Shown here in pieces: positions 47,155 to 58,281 of a stretch of 64,000 bases of DNA (the stretch's first letter is position 1; every line of letters begins with the position of its first letter). Source of the stretch: Bactrocera neohumeralis (lineage: Eukaryota; Arthropoda; Insecta; Diptera; Tephritidae); assembly GCF_024586455.1 (NCBI RefSeq), contig NC_065921.1, forward strand, positions 67,395,528 to 67,459,527, read 5' to 3'. The translations under genes and the position numbers were made by a program. The notes below the pieces were generated by a model. It was not told where the DNA came from and did not search any database. It was given only the letters and a program-made list of their open reading frames with translations.

Positions 47155-48715
47155 GCTGAATTAACTTAATTCTGGCTGAATTAATATGAAGTAAAAATAT
47201 TGCCGATGTTTTGTCTACAACATTTTAATACGCAAGCGAAAATGGCGCTGAATTGCTTAAAGTAATGTTCGATTTTTACTAAATAGCGCTGAATTGCTCA
47301 AAGCTAGACTTGGCGTTAAAGACTTCAGTGCTTTAAAATTTAAGAAAACCTTTTTCTGCTTAAAAATAACTCATAGTTAGTTGGTAATACTAGTATACAG
47401 TGGTCGTTTCTTTAAAAAACAAACTTCTCTTTTGTGCTGAATTCATAAAATTATAGTTAAATGCAGTAGATTGAGCCAAATTAGATAAAAAAGTCTTACG
47501 AAATTGCTTAACAGCACTTAAAGACACGCTGAATATAAAAAATGTAATGCAGCACAGATAAATTATTAAAAATATTGGAAAGTGCTTAAGCTGTATTGTA
47601 AGATATTAAATATTTTAAGGGATAAAATAAGTAAGACAAGACAAATCCAACGTTTTTGTAAAAACAAACCTTTATTTAAGCGCGCTAAATTTATTATTTA
47701 AAAAAGAAAATATATTGAGATCATAATTAATTAGAAGCATTTCAAAAATGCAAGCTATTTGCGCTTATTTCAACAGAAAGTTAAATATATATTTAAAATT
47801 GCAGTTAAAATCCTTATACAGCCGAAACCGCGGCGCTGAAATCAGTTTGATAGCGCTGGATTGTGCTTGTACTATTAAAAATATTTTTAGCACTAATATT
47901 GAGGCAATACATTTGAGGAAACGATTCACAATTCTGTGGAGAATGGTGTACATATATATGTGTCAAGTGGAAAATGGAACTTCATATATGCAAACTTATT
48001 TTATGTTTAGCTGAAAGCGCTGAATAAAAGACTTTAAAGGAAACTGTCATTAATTATAATTTAAGTGTAGTTCAAAAAGGAACAGAGATGATGCGCTGAA
48101 TTTATCTTATGAGCGCTGAATTGTTCATATTACTATGCTTGGTGCTAGTTGAAAGCGTTGAACAAAATAAAAGTTCGATATATGTTGTATTGAGTTACCT
48201 CTACTGTTTAAGCGAGGCCAGGTGTTGTGCTGAATTGTAAAAACATCAACAAAAACATATTATTTTAAATTAAACTTGCAATGTTGCGCTGAATTCATCT
48301 TAAGAGTATTAAATTACTCACATAACTTTTTTAGTGTTTGCTGAATAACAAAATTATTAAAGAACTGTGACCAGTGTTGTATTGACTTATTTGAAGTTTT
48401 AAAATTAATGCAAATTATGCGCTGAATTATGAAAATAACGTATTATTTTTAATAGAAATACAAAATTTTTAAATAAAGTTGCGCTGAATTTACCTTAAGA
48501 GTACTAACTGCTCACATAACTTTTTTGAGCGTTAGTTGAGAGCGCTGAACAACAAAATTACAAAGAAACTGCAATAATAATACTTTCGGTTAAAAAATGC
48601 GGTTAGATGATGCGCTGAATTGTTGAAAATTTAATCAAAAAATTTATATTTTATAATAGAGATACCATATGTTTCAATAAAGTTGTGCTGAATTTATCTT
48701 AAGCGCGCTGAATTG
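47155..48715 (-). repeat. Decamer repeat block 3 (GCGCTGAATT reads on plus)
   Basis: About 17 GCTGAAT copies and no ATTCAGC on the plus strand. Pairs at 47155/47175, 48095/48115 and 48687/48707 are exactly 20 bp apart. From 48080 a larger unit, (T/A)G(C/T)GCTGAATTxATCTTAAG, repeats at 48095, 48288, 48483 and 48687 (intervals 193, 195, 204 bp). Orientation is opposite to block 2. Confidence 0.85.
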
Positions 48716-50990
48716 CATATTTAACTTTAAAAAATAATAGTTGTATACTCTATGCCATATTGAAAGATTTTTTCGTTTTTTCAATATTTATATATTATTA
48801 GCTATTTGTCAGCTCACAAACTATTATTCTCATAAACAGTCTTCACATAACCACAAAGATAGGTCACGATCACAAATGAAAACGGTAGCATATCGCCACG
48901 AGTAGAAAAAGGAATTAATTTTAATTTTTTATATGAGAATATTATACAATTTTGTTTACTATTGTCAATATATAATATCACTTATTTTTCCTCAATCTTT
49001 TACATTTCATTTATTGTCACTTCCAATCGTTTTTTCGCGAATTTAATTTGCGCATGACAGACAATTTAGCTCTTTTTCTGCTGAATTCCGCCTTCCCTTA
49101 TTTTAATTGTTATTCGCTTTATACTTTTTTAATTTTTTTCGCCACGAGAAGGTTTAACTTCATTCAACTTCCATCCATTTGTACAAATACCCTACAAAAT
49201 TGCTCGCTGCAAATATGCGTCAATAGTAGCGAAAAATATTTGAATTGTGCCACAAAAATGATCTGTTGAAAAAGTTACAATAAGCACACCAGCAAATTCT
49301 CATAAAAGCAACGGAAACTAACTGAAAGCAGTTAAACTATCGCCAATTATACCACAAACGTTACGTCGACGGCGTATTTTTTGCAGCCACTGTCCGCTAC
49401 ATATATTTTACCTGCAGCAGTTGGCGGTTCGTGCGGTATGAAGTCATTGCCACATCAGAATGTGCCAAAAACAAAAACGTTACAAACAAAATTCAGCCAA
49501 AAAAAAAAGCACAAAAGCTCTGTGGTGCCAACTGACCGATTGGCAAAAATACGCAAAGGTAAATAACGGTAAAGCATGTGCGGGTGCGCAACGCCCACCT
49601 GAGCCATTATTACAGCGAATTCATTCATATTCCGACAATTTGCCATGAGCTGCCAATTCGTTGAATGCCGCCAACTTTTTCTGCCAAATTTTCGTTTTTA
49701 ACCCTTGCATTATTGTTGTTGTCGCTTTGTTGCACACAATAAACTTTTCACGAACTAACAGCAGCACAATGAAAATTATACGAGCGCACAGTTTTATATA
49801 TATATTTTTCATTTATTGCACTCGTTCGATGCATTCAACGCAGTTACCACACTGTAATATAACTGTAATTACATTTACGCCTCGCTGCCGCGCCGGAAAG
49901 TATGCAATATGCTCGTTTTGTTGCTAATATTTGTTATGATTTATTATTATTTTTGTTGTTTCTACATTCCATTCATTTATGCTTTTCTGTGTTTATGGTA
50001 GTTCCCCGCTGGTTGTAACAATTACAACTTGTTCACAATTTTTGTTGAGTTGTTGAAAAACTAACTGCAAATTTATTTGTCAGTAATTTTGTCGGTTTTA
50101 TGGTGTACTTTTGTTTTTATTGTGCCATTCAGTCTCAATAATGATTATTATTTTTGTAGTTGTTGCTTGTTAACACTGGTTTCCGTGGCTTATTTTTGCT
50201 ATGTTCAACGCATAAACGCCGTTGAGTATGCAACGAAATAAAATTTAGTATTTTTGAACATTTTTATTGGGAATACAATATTTTGTGAAATTTTGCTAGA
50301 AAAAAAAACAAGCTCGAAAATGTTGGAAAACTGCATCACAAAATAAATAGAACCAGTAAGGAAGGTCTAAGCTCCAGAGATTTCGAACATTTTATGCTCT
50401 CGTTTAAAGTGATTTATAATATATGAATAAGATAATTAAAGGGAGGAAATATTGAAATTATTAATTAATATCACTGGCAAGAAGGGGCGCTGTTATTAGA
50501 AAGAGATTTTTTCATAATTTCATTAAGATTTCGTACATATTGACGAATTGAAGTCAACCCTAAATTTGAGGATATTTATATATATTAGTTAAATGGGGGG
50601 TAAGGAAGACACAAATAAATGTTACTATCAAAGAAATATTCTCCATGAATTTCATTATGGAACACAGATTAACAGATATGTTCGGTAAAAGATCCACCGT
50701 AAACAAGAGTGTTAACATATTTGGCGTCTGGCTGCTTGTAAAGTTACAGCCCGATTTCGGAAATTTTCGGCAAAAATTAAATACCTTGAGAACTCGATTT
50801 GTGCAAAGTTTTATACTGATAACTTAATTGATGCTTGATCTAAATAGAAAGACTCAGCTGAAATTTAAAGGTTTGTTATACGGAAAGTAGACTACACTCA
50901 CAGCGTCTGATGGAAATGCCTGGATTACTACACACCAAATTGAGTTGAAATTGGTCGAGTAGCTCCCAAAAAATAGAATTTTTCCTAGAG
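48716..50990. other. Intron A-B, no gene seen
   Basis: AT-rich non-coding DNA with one GCTGAAT (49080) and one ATTCAGC (about 49488). A GC-richer part (49380-49930) has overlapping chance frames on both strands. Confidence 0.5.
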
Positions 50991-50999
50991 AAGAGCGGT

Positions 51000-52620
51000 G
51001 CCACGCTCATTGTCCAGTTTAATACGTGCAGCTAAAATGCCCTTCTCTACCACCCTGCCTGTGAAATAAAATTGCTTTGGCGCATTTATTCCTTTATTTT
51101 CTACTGTGCATAACTGGAGCTTTAAGAACAACTCCAACAGCGGCTCTTGAATTGCTATAAACCTACCAGGCTGCAGAGAAGGAGTCTTGCAGACGTTTAT
51201 TCAATGAGAAGTGGGCCCTATGCAGTGTAAATACACTTCGGATGCTCATTTCCCAAGCAATATGTGACGGATATCTCTCGGAGAGATGCTGATGGCGCAG
51301 CCTTTGTCGACCTTCGGGATTGCTCGCACTTGACCAGGGTGATCAATTTGACCAAACTTTTCAAGTCCACGGGACCGGATGGCATGATACGAGCGCAGCT
51401 GCAGCAGACTGTCAAGGTTTCATACAGCTTATTAGGACCTATCTATGCAAACTACATAAGCCTGGGTTACATCCCGAAGGTCTAGAGACGAGTTAGAGTT
51501 ACCTTCATCCCGAAAGCTGGAAGGGCTCTCACAGTCAATAATTGCAGACCGATCAACCTCTCCTCCTTCTTACTAAAATCTCTGGAGAGACTCATGGCCT
51601 GATACATAAGGAAGCTAATTCCGAGAGACTATCTATCTAGCTGAAGTTCTCTCTCCTCTTACATTCCTGCTCAAAAAACTTGCATACGCACGCGATGTAG
51701 CAGTTATGGAGTCTTTATGACGTGGAGGGGTATATAAAAAACCGCAAAGAAACTCGAGAGAGAGCCCATCTGCATGTGTGGTGCACTAAGGTCCACTTAA
51801 CACCATCTTGCATATTGTGCCCGTACACATCGTCTAAAGGAGTATGGCTGCGAAATTTGCTATAAGATTCAAAGAATCTGTGTTCTTAAAGGAACACTTA
51901 TCTGAATACTCTGATATCCTATGCTATGACGCTATGACGATACTAGACGATAAGTCGAGGAGTGCCTAACCTTACTATCAATAGCATTGAGTGTCTTTGT
52001 GTTAAGACTGGTATGGGTGCCAGGCCACAGCAGAATCGGAGGAAATTGCAAAGCTAATGACCTGACAAGGAAAGGCACCCTAAAACCGCTATCGTTAGAA
52101 TGGAAGCGGATCGGTGTTCTCGTAACCTCTTGTGTTCTACTACTAGATAGTTGGGCTTCGCAGAAGCTTGGCCACCACCGGTACATGAGCTGTCGCAAAA
52201 GCATTTTGATCCAAGATCAATCGCAAGAGATCTCTTGCGCTCAGTAAGGCTAGCCTTTCTCTAGTTGTGGGGCTTTTAACAGCCCATTGCCCTATTATAT
52301 TGGCGTCCATGCTGTAAAGTTGGGAATCTTACCAGACACCATCTGCAGAAGGTGTATGGAAGAAAATTAGGTGGAAACAACTCAAAATTTCATTCTTGAG
52401 TGTGCCGCGTTGAGGGATTCATACTTAAACACTTGGGAGCGCATACCTTCAGACATCCCATTGAACTGGCGGGAATGTAAATTAAACGCCTGTGCAAATT
52501 TGTATTGGCTTCTAAGTGTTCTGCTAATTGAAAAGCTCGAAAAGAGGATTGCTTCTTTCCAATGGCTTCACAAATCAAATCATTTGGTAAAGAAGCGCTA
52601 CTAGTAGGTGTAATGAATTG
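51000..52620 (+). mobile_element. LINE relic: RT, RNase H and C-terminal tail
   Basis: Plus-strand fragments appear in the order of a LINE ORF2 with RNase H. The RT begins in 51264-51600 with LFKSTGPDGM and YIPKV-stop-RRVRVTFIPKAGRA, then NNCRPINLSSFLLKSLERLM. The middle, including the expected catalytic YxDD region, is deleted or scrambled. At 52000-52075 comes the RNase H end WVPGHSRIGGNCKANDL. Between about 52215 and 52420 follow LSLVVGLLTAHCP, VKLGILPDTICRRCMEEN and ETTQNFILECAALRDSY, a C-x2-C...C tail like that at 0.6-1.0 kb. Stops and frameshifts are frequent. The relic ends about 140 bp from exon A of the host gene. Confidence 0.82.
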
Positions 52621-52759
52621 ACTTTCACAGAATTAACTTCCATTCAAATCTGTTTAATTTCCCTCTCTGTAAACTCGATATTATATATAAATATATTATA
52701 TATATACATATGTATATACAACCTCTTCTAAAATTGCTTAAATTACACTGAAAACTCAC

Positions 52760-54297
52760 CTGTCCATTTTTGTACCACGTGCTGGACGCAATATCCAAGT
52801 CGACCTCGCACATCAGCCGTATCTCGGAATGTTGCTCCGCATAAACAACTGACATTTCCTCATCTTCATACGGATTGGGCAGCACTGGACGTAGCGGCAA
52901 CATGCGCGGCTCAATTGGCTCATCGTGTGAGTAATCTTCGCTTTTATCATCAACTGTGGCCATAGCGGTTAAGTCGTGCTCACTATTTGTACCGCTATCG
53001 AATTCCTCCACATCATCGATAATGATAATCGGTTCCTTAGGCTTACGAAGCACCTCGGCGGGCACACTAACGCTTACAGCCGAGCGTGCGCGCTTCGACT
53101 TGAGCGCAACATATTGAATGGGTTTAGCGGCATCAGCGACAAGCTGATTCGTTGTTGAGTTGCGATAGATGACACTAGGTTGCGTGTCAACAACGGGAGA
53201 GGAGAAACTAAAGTCCTCGAGAGAGGATGTAGACAGCGAGGAGGAGGAAGAAACCACCGCAGCGGACGTAGACACAGCGACATCAGTGGAAGCCGAAGAT
53301 GTGGCGACTTGCGCTGACGTTTCAACTTGTGTTGTGGCGCTTGCAGTCGCTACACCGGCGCTCTCACTGCTGCTATCACTAATTGAGCGACGCGCCACGT
53401 GCACGCGCTCATCATTCAGTATTTCTGCACTCATACTGTCCACTTGCTCAGCAGCGTCCAAATTCAGCGCAGGCAACAATATTATAGCATCGGTGGAACG
53501 TCGTAGGCGACGTTTAATAGCAGCGCTAGTTTCATGTGCCCAGCGCAGTTTCTGCGCGCTCTCATGCGCTCTCCAAAATTCATCAGCCGCCGGCGCGCGG
53601 TGCCGCTTCACCTCCTTGTGTTGGCTTTTGTGCGCCACATGCACTCGCTGGTGTTCTTTAGACTGTGACTTTAGCAACTGTGACCATTGCGCACGCGCTG
53701 CTGTCTTCTTATTATTGCTGCCCTCATGGCGTTCTTGTAAGTTGGTCGGAGTTTCAAGCGCCGAAAGCTTTTCGCTACGCCCTAGACCTGGCGCGCCTGT
53801 TGCATCAAAACGCGTGCGCAGCCCGGCCAATTTGAATGGCTGCTGCAGATGTTCGTCTTGTTTTTGGCTATTATAATTGTAGTAATTTGATTTTGTTGCT
53901 TGACTGCTGAGCGCTGCACCCGCAAGAGAGTGCGCAGCGTTTGAAGAGGAAAGAGTGGAGGCGTAGTGGTGTGCGCCCACATTTGTCTTTGCGACGGCTA
54001 CACAATTAAATTTGGCACATTTTTGTTGTGTTTGTTGTTTTTGCTGCTCGTCGGCAGCCAGCTGCGACACTGGCAGCTTATTGTCAGCTACTGACCTCCA
54101 CGCAACGCTTTCGCTGCTTGTCACGCGATGTGCTGTTGATATGCTGTGACCTGTAGACGGCACCGCTGCCGACGCAGGCGCAGACGCGGCGACAGTTTGA
54201 CCGTCTCGGCGTGCGCCTGCGTCGCTGTAGTGCGGCTGATGTTGTAGGTGGAAATTCTGTGATTTGATGATGTTTTGCTGATTTGTAATAACAATGC
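52760..54297 (-). CDS. Exon A of Ig-superfamily gene: long linker region and start of Ig domain 1
   Basis: A 1,538-base internal exon encoding visible residues 1-512 of a secreted or membrane Ig-superfamily protein. I place the 5' edge at a strong acceptor (CTCATCTACTTGCAG before GCATTG), in phase 1. The frame has no Met with a signal peptide, so the true start is upstream. Residues 1-480 are low-complexity, rich in Ala, Ser, Gln and His, with a Ser/Thr/Val stretch and an acidic DDVEEFDSG patch. KRRLRR at 261-266 looks like a furin-type site. Residues 482-512 start Ig domain 1: SVVYAEQHSEIRLMCEVDLD (Cys496) and TWYKNGQ (Trp507). The donor is CAG|GTGAGT, joining exon B in phase 0. Drosophila neuromusculin is a possible orthologue, from memory only. 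Confidence 0.9.
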
Positions 54298-54899
54298 CTG
54301 CAAGTAGATGAGAGCATAGAAGTGGGAGGTAGAGTAAAGGCTTTGGGAAATATTTAGAGTATAAAGAATGTATTGAAATATTTAATATTTGAAATATTTA
54401 TGCTGAAGGATAATTATATATTTATATAATAAAGAGGTTTAATTTATATAACACTCTGTCTTGGTCATTGTCCTTTTGTATTTAACTACATTAAACCAGT
54501 AAAACCAAATAATTTAGGCAACTCCTTTACATGAATGATAATAATGATTCTGGACAAAATTAGTAAGAATATGCGTTGACTAGTTATCTCAATGGCTGTC
54601 TTTGGATTATTCAAAAATTTTCATGTGTTACGTGACTTCGATTTTTTGTTCACAAATCGCGTGTGAGGGTTAGAGTAAAGTTATAATTCACACGGTTGAA
54701 GGATTCCCGAAAAAATTATTCTTTAATAGTTGTAGAGTCAACTAATCTGGATTTTGCTGCTTCATCGAGAATATGATGAAGTTTGAGATTTAATAAACGA
54801 ATTTTCGATTTTGTTGAAATGCGTTTTAAAATTTTGTGAAGGGTCAACTCTTAAGGAAATACGTTCATCTTTTTAAGTAAGGGTCGGTTGGTCGCTAAT
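54298..54899. other. Intron upstream of exon A
   Basis: AT-rich with no gene seen. The polypyrimidine tract and acceptor of exon A occupy about 54298-54330 on the minus strand. Confidence 0.6.
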
Positions 54900-55990
54900 T
54901 ATATGACCGCATTAAATATAAGAATCAAATAAGGATTGAGTTGAATACAGTTGAAGCCACATATTGGATTAATCAACAGCATTTAGACTTTGCATCAGGG
55001 AAACCAACCGTTGAAAAGTGGTTAGCTAGGTTTGAACAATTCTAAAGAGCACCGACGACGATGATGACAGTGGACTCCCTAAGCGGCTGTTGGCAATGAA
55101 AACTTCAAAACAGTCCCCAAACAATACTTTCGGATGACCGTAAATTGAAGTTGTTCAAGATAGAGGGCACCTTAAAGATGTTAAATGAGCGTGTACATCA
55201 TATTATTCATTAATATTTGGGTATGATAAAGCTTTGTGCAAAGTGGATGTCACGCAAGCTCCGTTTTGACCAAACAAGGACGAGTTTATGATTCGGAGCA
55301 GTGTTTGAAGGTGTTCAAGCGTAAAAAAACCGAGTTTTTGTGGCGATATATGACAATGGAGGAAACACAGCTCCACCATTTCACGCCGAAGTCCAATTAA
55401 CAGTAATCTGAGTGGACTGCATACGATGAACTCGCTCAAAGCGTGGAAGAACGCAAAAATCGGCTCGCGAGGTTATGGCGTCTGCTTTTTGGAATGCGTA
55501 AGGAACAATTTTTATTGACTAACCTGAAAAAGGAAGAACCATCAACAAAGACTATATTGTAACATTATTGAACTGCTTGAGGGACAAAATCGCCGAAAAC
55601 CTGCTGCATTTGAAGAATAAGAAAGTAGTGTTACACCAAGACAATGCGCATTGACACTAGGCAGTGAAAATGATAGAAAAGTGATGCGCATCTACCATAT
55701 TCTCCAGATCTGACCCCACAACGATTATTTGCGGTCCTCAGCTCTCAAAAAAATTCTCGTTGGGAGGAAATGTTTGTCGTATGAAGAGGTGATCGCTGAA
55801 ACTGTGGCCAACTTTGAATCAAAGGACAAATCGTTCTACAAAAATGGTGTTGAGAAGTTGGAGTCTTGCTATAAACAGTGTTTCACCCTTGAAGGGAACT
55901 ATGTTGAATTTGAATTTTGCCAAAAAACTTTTTGTGCTGATGAGAGGCCAGAGAAATACTGTCTCTGGACATTTTTAAGCTTCAATAATT
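54900..55990 (+). mobile_element. Mariner transposase relic
   Basis: Plus-strand remnants span nearly the whole transposase but are riddled with stops. GKPTVEKWLARFEQF is the N-terminal HTH end. The second HTH region carries ILSDDRKLKL and YLGMIKLCAKWMSRKLRFDQ. KSAREVMASAFWNA precedes the KDYIVTLLNCLRDKIAE stretch. KKVVLHQDNAH is the second catalytic Asp. The C-terminal end survives as an 87-codon open frame (55729-55992), with LSYEEVIAETVANFESKDKS and CFTLEGNYVE. The same subfamily left the fragment at 22.9-23.2 kb. Inverted termini were not identified. Confidence 0.82.
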
Positions 55991-56379
55991 AAGCCACAAG
56001 GGCGTAGTACAGCTGTTTTAAGTAGAGCTCTCTCTACTTATACAAGTAATCTAACGTAAAATTCGACATTGATCTAGAATAACAATATTATAAACGCAAT
56101 AACCCTACCTCAAACTTTATATAGATCAAATTTAACATATTTCCAGCGAAGTTGATTTCAGCAATGTTCGAGATTATTACGAGCAATTATATACTAGGAA
56201 TCATCAGGACGAGGGAACCCATATTCTTCTTCTTTAGATTATACTTATCGTATAATGGTTTAAAAAGTTATTTCACTGACCTTCGTCGATACGAGTTAAA
56301 GAGAGAGCTTCCAGCACCCATTTAAGCCAGAGTATAAAATTTGGTAAAGCTCGATTCTAGCAACAAAGAAATATTTTAC
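55991..56379. other. Intergenic/intronic gap between two transposon relics
   Basis: No recognisable feature. Confidence 0.5.
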
Positions 56380-57745
56380 ATTATGTACTCAGTACCATTC
56401 AAAAAATTTTACCTAGATACTTGCGACGAGACCTCGTTGATTTTGGAAGTGGGTTGCAAAACAAAGAGCAAAGAATTTATCTATCACGACTGATATGCTC
56501 AAGGTAAAGGCCAAATTTTTCCATTCAAAAATACAGGAAAAGCCAGGTGACTTTCGTGCTAGTAATGGGTGGATCACAAATTTCAAAAACAGATATGGAA
56601 TACGAACACTGAAAATATGTGGCGAAAAACTTTCGAATAATACTCAATCAGTTAACCTATTTTTGCAAAACTTAAACAAAAAAATTACTGATTTAGGTTT
56701 GAGAAAGGAGCAGATATACAATGCCGATGAGTCTGGCCTCCTTTGGAAGCTTTTGCCTGATAGAACTCTTGTGCGCTCAAAAGAAACCTCAGCGCCGGGC
56801 CATAAAATCAACAATGAAAGAATAACATTTCTTGTTTGTACGAATGCGTCTGGTAATCATTGAGTAAAATTAATGGTTATTCGGAAATCATTGAATCCAC
56901 GCTCACTTAAAAATTTAAATTAAAGAATAGTTTTACAAAACATTTGTTCCAAAGGTGTGTAGATGTTTTTCTTTAAAACATGTATCTTATTAATTTAAAA
57001 TATCCTAAAACTGATAATAAAGATAATGCTCCCTGTCACCACAAAGAAGGAGAGTTAAAGAGCACTGTGGTCAAATATTGGTAATGTGTCTCCCTGCGAA
57101 TTGTACTGGCTTACGAAAATGAACTATAAAACAAGCCTCTTAAGTCACATCCTTCGACGAGGAAAATAAGTAGACGAAGCTCTGAAAAGCATCAGCTTGA
57201 AAGACGCAATATGTTTTTTTTTTTTATCTAATGCATGTAATGCCGTTAATGTGTCTTCAATTCGGTCATCTTTTCAAAAATTGTTTGACATAACCGAATG
57301 GGATAATGAAGATGACATCCCTCTTTCAGAGTTACGTTTGCAGCTAGCTGAAAATACATCAAAAGTGCTCACCATTTCAAGTTTGCTTCAAGAAGTAGAA
57401 CCATTGCAGTAAATATATACGTACAATTTTGAAATTGAGCAATGGTTTGTTGAACTTACTTCGGAATCTTTTGTACAAATTAAAGTTCACTGTGCCGATG
57501 ATGATAACTCTACTCAAGGTGAAGAAACAAACGACTTGATCCTCAATGCGAAGAAAGTTACGTCGGCGGAAACAATATCAGCATTCAATATTTGCCTAGA
57601 ATAGACCGAACAAAATAACGGCTCCTTAAACGATGTTATGACGCTTCTGAGGCACAGCAGCAACGTAGTACTGAACAAGCGAGCTTGTTGCAAACAATTA
57701 AACATTTCAATTTTTTTTAATTCCACATAATATACACATATGTAT
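56380..57745 (+). mobile_element. Pogo/jerky-like DDE transposase relic
   Basis: The best part is the open frame 56495-56863. It encodes the end of a CENP-B-type HTH (MLKVKAKFFHSKI, ASNGWITNFKNRYGIR, then ICGEKLS) and the first catalytic Asp block (QIYNADESGLLWKLLPDRTL, then APGHKINNERITFLVCTNAS). Degraded sequence follows with 'VIRKSLNPRS', then a C-terminal frame at 57197-57412 (ITEWDNEDDIPLSEL) of the type that follows the DDE domain in jerky/tigger proteins. Several stops, and the centre with the later acidic residues is lost. Domesticated jerky-like genes exist in animals, but the damage here argues against function. Confidence 0.8.
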
Positions 57746-58103
57746 GTATGTATATCTATCTATATTTATCGATATATACTAGCATATTTCACTTAAGGAT
57801 TTTTTAATTGAAATACATACATATAAAAGATAAAAAATATATATTTTAAACAAAAGCATATACAAGTATGTGAGATTCGTTTATTTTATATGAAAAAAGA
57901 TACTCGGTACTTGCAACATCCTCAATACTTGCACCGAGCTCGGTTTTCATTACGTGTAAGAATCGTGGTACTTCTGTACTTCAAATTGGGAAAAATGAAA
58001 AATTTTGCTTTCTTAAACAATTCTTACTAAAGTAAATATACGACTCATAGACGATACTAGGAAATACGGCTAGTATTTGAAAATTCTTTAGCGATATATA
58101 TTC
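57746..58103. other. Non-coding gap
   Basis: Contains ACATATGTATGTATGT microsatellite sequence at about 57728-57755. No gene. Confidence 0.55.
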
Positions 58104-58281
58104 TTAACACTTTAGCTGCCAGTATATCACCGGTTATCATGACAAAAATCTACTTCCAGGTGCCAAGCAAAAAAGTACATGTTGCGCTTTGCCCTAGGCG
58201 TGTATCACCGGTGATACATTGGCAACTGGGGACAGTTTTTTGTCGTGATAACCGGCGGTACACTGGCAGGCAACGTGTTAA
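58104..58281. mobile_element. piggyBac-like MITE with TTAA ends
   Basis: A 178-bp element flanked by TTAA on both sides (58104-58107 and 58278-58281), with imperfect inverted termini of about 55 bp. The left end holds CTGCCAGTATATCACCGGTT then ATCATGACAAAAA. The right end, reverse-complemented, holds CTGCCAGTGTACCGCCGGTT then ATCACGACAAAAA. A perfect internal palindrome GTATCACCGGTGATAC lies at 58202-58217. The TTAA target choice is the hallmark of piggyBac elements. It has no transposase, so it would depend on one elsewhere. The frame at 58139-58384 is a shadow. Confidence 0.8.

Noticed and set aside
53169..53876. 235-codon plus-strand open frame opposite exon A
   Set aside because: It is the antisense shadow of a low-complexity coding exon; its Ser/Cys/Arg composition mirrors the sense codons.
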